From the NCBI RefSeq assembly GCF_000226955.1, contig NZ_AGFU01000047.1:1-32012 (forward strand): DNA of 32,012 bases, read 5' to 3'. Both the position numbers and the translations under genes were made by a program. Shown piece by piece: positions 21,403 to 27,681 of the stretch. Origin of the DNA: Sphingomonas elodea ATCC 31461. GTDB taxonomy: Bacteria > Pseudomonadota > Alphaproteobacteria > Sphingomonadales > Sphingomonadaceae. The notes beneath the pieces are model-generated. The model ran no database searches. It was not told where the DNA came from and saw only the letters and a list, made by a program, of their open reading frames with translations. Numbering within the stretch: the first letter of the stretch is position 1; each line of letters begins with the position of its first letter.

Positions 21403-22154
21403 TTACCCAAGCGTATGGATTCGGATGGAATGCTGCGTGCCATCGATGGTCGCAGGCACGAATTTTGCGCCCGGACTGCCCCCAGGTACAGGGAGTGCCT
21501 GCGCGTGAAGGATCGTCGCCAGGCGCCGGGCAGGGAAACCGCGCGCCCCCTGCCCCTCCTCGCGGGCGATGATCAGCAGCCGGGCATCGTCGGCCAGGGC
21601 ACCGGGCTCTTCTATCGCATAGACCGAAACCGGCGAACCGCGGTGATCGGTAAGGCCGCACAGCCCGGCATGATCCTCGACTCGCGAGGAGAGGCCGAGG
21701 AACGGCACGACCTCGCGGATCGCTTCCAGCGGCGTGGCGAGCAGGCGCTGGCCGGTATCGAAGATGAGGAAGGCGTCGGCGGCGTCAGCCGTCTCGCGGG
21801 CCAGCGAGTGCGACCGGTCGCCCGCGGCGATGCGATGCAGGCCGGACACGGAGTCCCGAGCAGAACGTCCCCCCGGCGCAGCACGACGATCGTACCGCCC
21901 TTCCCCGTCGCTTCGGCGAAACCGAGCAGGACGCTCACATCGACCACCGGGATCACGTCACCCCGCACGCCGATCGAGCCGACCAACGCCGGATGGCTGC
22001 CGAAACAGGGCCCGAGGGAGACCGGGCAGGGCACGACCTCGCGCACCCAGTCCACCGGTATCGCCAGTTCGGTGCCGCAGAGCCGCAACAGACCCAGGTC
22101 GACATGGTGGCGCTCGCCTGCCGACGGCGGTGGGAGGGCGGTGGGCGCGGTCAT
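21403..22154 (-). pseudogene. Tandem CheW-domain chemotaxis protein, broken by a frameshift
   Basis: Two overlapping frames together spell one protein of about 250 aa. From the ATG at 22154, the first about 100 residues read as a CheW-like domain (LGLLRLCGTELAIPVDWVR, GSIGVRGDVIPVVDVSVLLG). Near 21850-21857 the frame breaks, and the second CheW-like half (AFLIFDTGQRLLATPLEAIRE, GLTDHRGSPVSVYAIEE) continues in another frame to the stop at 21403. The total length is one base short of a multiple of three, so a single lost base explains it. CheW proteins link receptors to the kinase CheA. The gene follows the receptor remnant by two bases. It could be an assembly error, but the neighbouring truncated receptor argues for real decay. 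Confidence 0.72.
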
Positions 22155-22156
22155 CG

Positions 22157-22357
22157 TCAGATCGCGCTGTGGGCAGAGGCCGCCAGTTCGTCGATCATCG
22201 CTACCACTTGGCGCGAGGTCTCACGCTGGGCGCCGACCGACTGGGCAATCCCCGAAATGGCGTCGGTGGTCTTCTCGACACAACCGGCGATCGCCTCGAA
22301 CGCAGCCCGCGCCGAACGCGAGCGATCCGTGCCCTGCGATACCCGCCCGCTCGCCAA
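22157..22357 (-). pseudogene. 3' remnant of a methyl-accepting chemotaxis protein
   Basis: About 60 codons end in a helical, Ala/Ser/Glu-rich segment (AFEAIAGCVEKTTDAISGIA then SRQVVAMIDELAASA) of the type seen in the C-terminal half of chemoreceptor signalling coiled coils. An in-frame TAA lies three codons before the first possible start (TTG 22357), and suhB ends only 42 bases further on, so the sensor, membrane and HAMP parts are missing. The stop lies two bases before the cheW start, showing a former operon. The fragment is too short to function as a receptor. Confidence 0.6.
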
Positions 22358-22398
22358 AGGAGGTTAACGGGCGGCGTTACGTAACGATATGGAGCGTC

Positions 22399-23214
22399 TC
22401 AGCGCAGCGCGTTCGCCACCAGCTTGTGGAGCTTGGAATGCAGCCCGTCATTGGCGGCGAGGAACTGGTTGCGCTGCATCGCCATGTCCTGGCCGCGATA
22501 GTCGGTGACGAAGCCACCGGCCTCCTTCACCAGCAGCATGCCGGCGGCCACGTCCCAGGGCTTCAGGTCCGATTCCCAATAACCGTCGAACCGGCCCGCC
22601 GCGACCCAGGCAAGATCGAGCGCCGCAGAGCCCAGCCGGCGGATGCCCGCCACTTCGGGGGCCACCGCACCGAAGATGCGGCTCCACTCGGCGAAATTGC
22701 CATGACCCATGAACGGAATGCCCGTCGCGATCAGCGACTCCGAGAGGTCGCGGCGCGAGGAAACGCGCAGCCGCTGGTCCTGCAGCCAGGCCCCGCGGCC
22801 CTTCTCGGCCCAGAAGCTTTCGTCGGTCAGCGGCTGGTAGACCAGGCCGTGGGTGATCTCGGGCTTGCCCTGCGCGCCATTGGGATCCTCGACGGCGATC
22901 ACGATCGCGAAGTGGGGAATGCCGTGGAGGAAGTTGGTGGTGCCGTCGAGCGGATCGACGATGAAGCGCGGCTTGTCCGGATCGCCCGGCAGTTCGCCGC
23001 CCTCTTCGGCGAGGATGCGCCAGTCGGGCCGCGCCTTGCGCAGTTCCTCGATCAGCGTCTGCTCGGCGCGCTTGTCGGCCATGCTCACGAAATCGGCCGG
23101 GCCCTTGCGGCTGACCTGCAGGTGCTGGACCTCGTTGAAGTCGCGACGCAGCCGCGGCGCGGCCTTGCGAGCGGCACGGTCCATGACGGTGAGAAGGCCG
23201 GAATGCGCTACCAT
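22399..23214 (-). CDS. suhB: Inositol monophosphatase family protein (SuhB type)
   Basis: A 271-aa magnesium-dependent, lithium-sensitive-type phosphatase that hydrolyses inositol-1-phosphate and related sugar phosphates. The metal-site residues LAEEGG (68-73) and DPLDGTTNF (87-95) and the second signature KPWDVAAGMLLVKEAGG (about 218-234) are intact. The ATG at 23214 has GGGAGAGAG upstream. The cytoplasmic enzyme may, as in E. coli SuhB, also have a non-enzymatic role in rRNA transcription; nothing here tests that. It is the last intact gene before the decayed chemotaxis genes. Confidence 0.94.
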   Translation of the reverse strand: MVAHSGLLTVMDRAARKAAPRLRRDFNEVQHLQVSRKGPADFVSMADKRAEQTLIEELRKARPDWRILAEEGGELPGDPDKPRFIVDPLDGTTNFLHGIPHFAIVIAVEDPNGAQGKPEITHGLVYQPLTDESFWAEKGRGAWLQDQRLRVSSRRDLSESLIATGIPFMGHGNFAEWSRIFGAVAPEVAGIRRLGSAALDLAWVAAGRFDGYWESDLKPWDVAAGMLLVKEAGGFVTDYRGQDMAMQRNQFLAANDGLHSKLHKLVANALR

Positions 23215-23262
23215 ATCAATCTCTCTCCCTGCCGCTGTTGCGGGGGACTAAGGAAGGCCTGA

Positions 23263-23303
23263 CCCGAAAACGGGAAAAGGGGACGCAGGCCTGCCGTCCC
23301 CTT
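23263..23303 (-). terminator. Hairpin terminator downstream of efp
   Basis: A perfect 9-bp stem (AAGGGGACG 23277-23285 with CGTCCCCTT 23295-23303, 9-base loop) lies 31 bases after the efp stop. On the minus strand it is followed by TTTTCCCGTTTTC, and a second small hairpin CCCG-AAAA-CGGG sits at 23263-23274. This fits a factor-independent terminator for efp that separates it from suhB. Confidence 0.6.
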
Positions 23304-23334
23304 CCCTTCGAGATGTTCGGCCGAAGCCGGCAGA

Positions 23335-23898
23335 TCAGTCCGCGCGGCGGACGTAGGTCTGCTCGTACACGTCGACGACGATGCGCGTGCCCGACGCGAT
23401 GTGCGGCGGCACCATGATGCGCACGCCGTTGTCGAGCACGGCCGGCTTGTACGAGGACGAGGCCGTCTGGCCCTTCACCACCGCATCGGCCTCGACGATC
23501 GTCGCTTCGATCGTGTCGGGCAGCTGCACGCTGATCGGCTCTTCGTCATAGAGCTCCATCAGCACGTCCATGCCGTCCTGCAGGAAGGCCGCGGCCTCGC
23601 CGAGCAGGTCGCGCGGCAGCGTCGTCTGATCGTAGGTTTCCTTGTCCATGAACACGAGCATGTCGCCTTCCGGATACAGGAACTGGAAATCCTTGGTGTC
23701 GAGGCGCACGCGCTCCACGGTCTCGGCCGAGCGGAAGCGGACATTGTTCTTGCGGCCGTCGCGCAGGTTCTTGAGTTCGACCTGCATATAGGCACCGCCC
23801 TTGCCGGGCTGGGTGTGCTGGATCTTGACGGCGCGCCAGATGCCGCCCTCATATTCGATGATGTTGCCGGGACGGATGTCCACGCCGCTGATCTTCAT
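23335..23898 (-). CDS. efp: Elongation factor P
   Basis: A 187-aa EF-P, which binds between the P and E sites of stalled ribosomes and helps form peptide bonds at proline runs. The three beta-barrel layout is complete: KOW-like domain I with the loop [10 protein letters not shown] (Lys33 at the tip, the position modified or used for stimulation), the central domain with [11 protein letters not shown] near 76, and the C-terminal domain ending in [14 protein letters not shown]. The ATG at 23898 gives the standard N-terminus [12 protein letters not shown]. No EpmA, EarP or YmfI-type modification gene lies next to it in this window. Confidence 0.97.
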   Translation of the reverse strand: MKISGVDIRPGNIIEYEGGIWRAVKIQHTQPGKGGAYMQVELKNLRDGRKNNVRFRSAETVERVRLDTKDFQFLYPEGDMLVFMDKETYDQTTLPRDLLGEAAAFLQDGMDVLMELYDEEPISVQLPDTIEATIVEADAVVKGQTASSSYKPAVLDNGVRIMVPPHIASGTRIVVDVYEQTYVRRAD

Positions 23899-23938
23899 GG
23901 ATCGTGCCTGTATGTGAGAAAGAGCTGAGCGGCGCCCT

Positions 23939-24512
23939 TTAGCTCCGCCCGGGCTTTCCCGCAAGCAGGGGATAGGGATCGATATTGGTTCCCTGCCACC
24001 AGCCCTCGCCGGGGGCCATGCGCTTCACCTCGAAATGCAGGTGCGGCGCCCCCCCCCGCGGCGCTGCCGCTGTCGCCGACGGTGGCGATCGGCTGGCCTT
24101 GGTGGACCGCTGTGCCTTCGGGCACCCGGATCGTGCCGAGATGGGCGTAATGATGCACCGTCCCGCCATCGGACGTGCGGACATAGAGGGTGTGGCCGCC
24201 CAGATCGCTCTCGAACTGCTTCTCGACCGTACCCGAAGCCGCGGCGAGGACGGGCGTGCCTTTGGGCGCCAGGATGTCGATGGCGTGGTGCTCGCGGTCT
24301 CCATCGCCGCGCGGTTCGCCCCAATTGTCGCGCAGGGCCGTCGCGGGGATGCCCTGCACCGGGATCACCAGACCGGACGCACCCGGCGCTCGCGCCGGCC
24401 TGGGCTCCTCGACCCGCGGCGGCTGCACCGGCCCGACCAGCCGCACCCGCGAGACGATCAGGGCAAGCAGCGCCACCATCACCAGCGCCGCGATCACACC
24501 TCCGCGCCGCAT
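23939..24512 (-). pseudogene. M23 (LytM) family peptidase with a frameshift at a G9 run
   Basis: From the ATG at 24512 the protein has an N-terminal membrane anchor or signal (residues about 6-26), a Pro-rich linker, and the M23 domain: first zinc motif HHAID (His75, Asp79) and GGHTLYVRTSDGGTVHHYAHL around 106-125. The frame breaks at nine G on the minus strand (24057-24049), just before the catalytic HLHFEV motif, which follows in the next frame (GGAPHLHFEV then [16 protein letters not shown]) and stops at 23939. Eight G would give an intact 190-aa protein. As sequenced, the reading continues in the wrong frame to 23895 and loses the last zinc ligand. Either a sequencing error, a slippage-prone tract, or a recent inactivation. 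M23 enzymes cut peptidoglycan cross-links. Confidence 0.8.
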
Positions 24513-24516
24513 CGGT

Positions 24517-25524
24517 CTAGTCCCGGAAGATCGCCGGCGTACCCGGCTTGACCATCAGCGCGACACGCGCGGCATCCCAGTTGGTCAGGCGGATGCAGCC
24601 ATGGCTTTCGCTGCGCCCGATCGTCTGTGGCTCGGGCGTGCCGTGGATGCCGTAATGCTCCTTGGAGAGGTCGATCCACACCACGCCCACCGGCCCGTTC
24701 GGTCCTGGTGGCAGCATCGCGGGATCATCGCCCTTCTTGGCATCCCAGAACAGGTCCGGATTATAGTGGAACTTAGGATTGGTATCCACACCGTTGATTT
24801 TCCATCTTCCGATCGGCAGCGGATCATGCTCGCTGCCCATCGTTGCGCTGAACTGCGCGACCAGGCGATTGCCCGCGCCATAGACTTTCAGCACGCCCTC
24901 GGACTTGTCGACCAGGAGGTGATCGGCCTGGGGCTGGCGGGGATCGATGTTCAGCATGGACAGGGTCTGGCGCCAGTCGGCCTTCCAGTCGGCAGGATAG
25001 GCACGCGAGCCCGGCACGGCGTTCGGCAGCCGCAGCATCGTGCCCGTCGTGATCGTGGCGACGCCCGGATTCAGCGCACCGATAACTTCAGGCGTGGTGT
25101 GAAATATCTCCGCCAACTTCTCCATTGGATTGCGATATCCTATGGACTTCAGCTTGCCCTGCGCAGACAGATCCTTGGGGATCGGATCGACGAACGGCCC
25201 CTGCATTGTCTGCGGCCCCACCGCCAGGTTCCGCACCGGCCGCAGCGCGCGATACTGATGCAGCACCGACAGCGTCGCCGGGTCGATCACGCCCGTCACC
25301 TTCAGCCCGCGCGCCTCCTGCAGCCCGCGCACCGCGGCGGTGAGCGACTGGCCGGGGCGGCCGTCCAGGATACCGGGGCCGAAGCCGAGATGGTCGAGGA
25401 TCACCTGCGCATGGAGGATGTTGAGGTCGACCGGCGGCCTGGGCGGCGGCGACTGGGCGAAGGCGGGCGTGGCGACCAGTCCGAGCATCATCCCGAGCAC
25501 CTTGCGCACACAGCCTCTCCACAT
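24517..25524 (-). CDS. L,D-transpeptidase (YkuD domain) with peptidoglycan-binding region
   Basis: A 335-aa periplasmic enzyme that makes 3-3 peptidoglycan cross-links or attaches proteins to peptidoglycan. The start is set at ATG 25524, which gives a signal peptide (residues 1-24, cleavage near AFAQ); an upstream start would place a polar stretch before it. Next come a PG_binding_1-like domain (about 38-85, LNILHAQVILDHLGFGPG...), a LysM-like segment around AEIFHTTPEVIGALNPG, and the YkuD domain with His294 (HGTP) and SHGCIRLTNWD including the nucleophile Cys310. It ends four bases before the M23 peptidase gene, so the two envelope enzymes are likely one operon. Confidence 0.93.
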   Translation of the reverse strand: MWRGCVRKVLGMMLGLVATPAFAQSPPPRPPVDLNILHAQVILDHLGFGPGILDGRPGQSLTAAVRGLQEARGLKVTGVIDPATLSVLHQYRALRPVRNLAVGPQTMQGPFVDPIPKDLSAQGKLKSIGYRNPMEKLAEIFHTTPEVIGALNPGVATITTGTMLRLPNAVPGSRAYPADWKADWRQTLSMLNIDPRQPQADHLLVDKSEGVLKVYGAGNRLVAQFSATMGSEHDPLPIGRWKINGVDTNPKFHYNPDLFWDAKKGDDPAMLPPGPNGPVGVVWIDLSKEHYGIHGTPEPQTIGRSESHGCIRLTNWDAARVALMVKPGTPAIFRD

Positions 25525-25601
25525 GGTTGGAGGGACGGAACGAGCGCCCCCCGCCGGCGGTTGCGTGCCGGTCAAACCCGGATGGACAAGCGCGCGGCAA
25601 C

Positions 25602-26702
25602 ATGCCCTACTCGCCCGCGATGCGGGGGATCCTTACAGATGCGGAACAGGTGCTCGGCTCGCCGACGCGCAACCTCGTCTCGATCCTGGTCTTCGTGCTG
25701 GTGGTCGCCGTGCTGGCGACGATCGGCTACATGGCCGCCGGCTGGAGCTTCGCCGACGCCAGCTACATGGTGGTGCTGACCCTCTACACCGTCGGCTATG
25801 GCGAGGTCCGCCCGGTCGACACGCCCTATCTCCACGCACTGACCATGGGGACGATGGTGCTGGGCTGCACCGGCATGATCCTCCTCACCAGCGCGCTCGT
25901 CCAGCTTTTCACCGTCCTGCAATTGCGCAGTATTTTCGGAGGCTCCCGCATGCAGAACCGGATCGACCAGCTATCCGACCATGTCGTGATCTGCGGCTAT
26001 GGCCGGATCGGCGTGATGCTCGCCCGCGACCTCGCCCGCGCCGCCGTCCCCGTTGTGGTGATCGAGCGGGGTCCCGAAAAGCGCGCCGAGGCGGAGGCCG
26101 CCGGCCACTGCACCCTCGCCGGCGACGCGACGGAGGAGGAGGTGCTGATCGCCGCCGGCATCCAGCGCGCCCGGGCGCTTGCCACCGTATTGCCGGACGA
26201 TGCAGCCAACGTGTTCATCACGCTCAGCGCGCGCAACCTCGCCACCGGCCTGGAGATCATCGCCCGCGGCGAGGCGCCGACCACCGAACGCAAGCTGATC
26301 CATGCCGGCGCCGACCGCGTCGTCTTCCCCACCCATATCGGGGCCGAGGCGATGGCCCGGATGATCCTCTATCCACACAGCCAGCAGGTGCACGGCGACG
26401 CCCAGCTCGGCAAGCTGCGGCGCGAGCTGGAGGCGCTGGGGCTGGATGTCGAGCTGATCGAGGTCGCGCATCGTTCGGCGATGGACGGACTAAGCGTGGA
26501 GGCGGCGGAGCGCCGGGCGGAAGGCAGCGTGTTCATCGTCCAGATCGACCGGGCCGATGGCCGCTCCATCCCCCGCCCGGCGCGCGACGAGCGGCTGGAG
26601 CCCGGCGACAAGGCATTGGTGGTGATGCGCGACGTCGGCGCCGCGGCACGGGCGCTGTTCACGTCGCGGGCGGAAATCCGTGCTGGACGGAACAAGTTTT
26701 GA
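25602..26702 (+). CDS. Potassium channel with RCK (TrkA-N/TrkA-C) domain
   Basis: A 366-aa inner-membrane channel of the MthK/Kch type. Two membrane helices (about 24-44 and 80-102) flank a pore loop with the potassium selectivity filter TVGYG (63-67). A cytoplasmic RCK domain follows with the Rossmann motif GYGRIG (132-137) and Glu155 at the end of the second strand, then a TrkA-C-like lobe from about residue 285. Ligand-controlled potassium flux is the known role of this class. The ATG at 25602 (protein begins MPYSPAMRG) is preferred over an ATG 75 bases upstream that would overlap the divergent transpeptidase region. It is divergent from the L,D-transpeptidase gene across 77 bases. Confidence 0.92.
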   Translation: MPYSPAMRGILTDAEQVLGSPTRNLVSILVFVLVVAVLATIGYMAAGWSFADASYMVVLTLYTVGYGEVRPVDTPYLHALTMGTMVLGCTGMILLTSALVQLFTVLQLRSIFGGSRMQNRIDQLSDHVVICGYGRIGVMLARDLARAAVPVVVIERGPEKRAEAEAAGHCTLAGDATEEEVLIAAGIQRARALATVLPDDAANVFITLSARNLATGLEIIARGEAPTTERKLIHAGADRVVFPTHIGAEAMARMILYPHSQQVHGDAQLGKLRRELEALGLDVELIEVAHRSAMDGLSVEAAERRAEGSVFIVQIDRADGRSIPRPARDERLEPGDKALVVMRDVGAAARALFTSRAEIRAGRNKF

Positions 26703-26724
26703 GGGGACAGCGCGGAATGAACGT

Positions 26725-26757
26725 AAGCCCCTCCCCTACAGGGGAGAGGTTGGGCTT
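26725..26757. repeat. Short palindromic intergenic repeat (REP-like)
   Basis: AAGCCC (26725-26730) pairs with GGGCTT (26752-26757), and inside it CTCCCCT pairs with AGGGGAG around a two-base loop (26731-26746), with a few unpaired bases on the right. It lies 23 bases after the channel stop. This look is common for interspersed palindromes in sphingomonads and may also end transcription of the channel gene. Confidence 0.5.
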
Positions 26758-26806
26758 GCGCCGCCCCTTCAGCCCCCCTTCATCTCCCACCGCCTAAGGC
26801 AGAGCG

Positions 26807-27571
26807 ATGGCGACACTCTCCCCCCGCACCCGCCGTCTCGCCTGGAAGCGCTGGGTCGCCGCCTTGCTCGCGCTGCTCGCCGCCACCGCCGTCGCTCTAT
26901 ACTGGAGCGCCGGCTTCCTCGATCGCGATCCCGTCCATCTCTACGGGATGCCGGCGCGTCCGGGCGGGACGCCGGTCGTCGCGATCTTCCTCTCCGGAGA
27001 CATGGGGATCCGCTACGGCATGGGCTCCTATGTCGTGGAGTCACTCTCCGACGCCGGCGTTCCGGTGTACGCCATCGCCAGCTCGACCAAGTTCGCACGC
27101 CGCCGTAGCGCCGCCGAGGTCCAGGCGCTCCTCCCCGACGCGATCCGGGAAAGCCTGCGCCGCTCCGGGGCGCGAAAGGTCGTCGTGATCGGACAGTCCT
27201 TCGGCGCCGACATGGCGCGCGTCGGCATGGCGTCGCTCCCCGTCGACCTTCGGGCGAAAGTGGCGGCGCTGGTCCTCGTCGTTCCCGGCGCGACCGCCTA
27301 TTTCCGCGCTGATCCGCTGGGCCTCGCCTATATCGGCACCCCCGATGCCGATGCGAGTGCCGCCAGGGTGCTCACCTGGCTGCCGGTCACCTGCATCCGC
27401 GGCGCCGACGAGACAGACAGCCTGTGCCCCAGCCTGCTCGCCCCGAACGTGCGCCGCATCACGTTGCCGGGCGGGCATTTCCTGCGCATGGATCACGACT
27501 TGCTGGTCCGCACCGTGTTCGCGGCGCTGGCGCCTGTCCTCGACACCCATCTCGACGCACCGCCCTCCTGA
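26807..27571 (+). CDS. AcvB/VirJ-family serine hydrolase
   Basis: A 254-aa alpha/beta hydrolase of the VirJ/AcvB family. An N-terminal membrane anchor or signal (residues about 14-34) points to the periplasm. The domain carries FLSGDMG (61-67), the nucleophile elbow GQSFG with Ser131, an acidic residue near Asp201 and His224 (GGHF), a complete catalytic triad by position. Agrobacterium AcvB, the best-studied member, hydrolyses lysyl-phosphatidylglycerol and is encoded beside the lysyl-PG synthase; here mprF follows on the same strand after 110 bases. Removal of excess lysyl-PG made by MprF is therefore the likely job. This protein has one VirJ domain and is shorter than full AcvB. Confidence 0.87.
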   Translation: MATLSPRTRRLAWKRWVAALLALLAATAVALYWSAGFLDRDPVHLYGMPARPGGTPVVAIFLSGDMGIRYGMGSYVVESLSDAGVPVYAIASSTKFARRRSAAEVQALLPDAIRESLRRSGARKVVVIGQSFGADMARVGMASLPVDLRAKVAALVLVVPGATAYFRADPLGLAYIGTPDADASAARVLTWLPVTCIRGADETDSLCPSLLAPNVRRITLPGGHFLRMDHDLLVRTVFAALAPVLDTHLDAPPS

Positions 27572-27681
27572 GCCCGCGCCCCCGGATTGCCGCTCGCCCC
27601 CGGCAAGGATAAAGGCCTATCACGGCCGCGCTTCGTGGGGCTGCCGCGGCGTGCGCCCGGCGCGCGGCCGGGGGGATCGGG

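Noticed and set aside
21612-22154. First CheW frame as a complete 180-aa gene
   Set aside because: After about residue 100 the product becomes Ser/Arg/Pro-rich and unlike CheW, while the other frame continues the domain pattern.
22356-22363. Strong plus-strand ribosome-site look-alike AAAGGAGG
   Set aside because: The ATG at 22389 that follows opens a frame only antisense to suhB with no protein-like composition.
22375-22386. Perfect 12-bp palindrome CGTTACGTAACG between suhB and the receptor remnant
   Set aside because: Single short palindrome, no second copy or matching operator known to me; could be chance or a scar of the deletion.
23895-24060. Continuation of the M23 gene in the original frame to 23895
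   Set aside because: It lacks the HLHFEV motif and overlaps the efp start; the next frame carries the expected motif.
27572-27681. Promoter before mprF (TTGCCG with a TAAAGG-like box)
   Set aside because: The -10 box match is poor, and TTGCCG/CGGCAA also form a small hairpin; not separable from chance.
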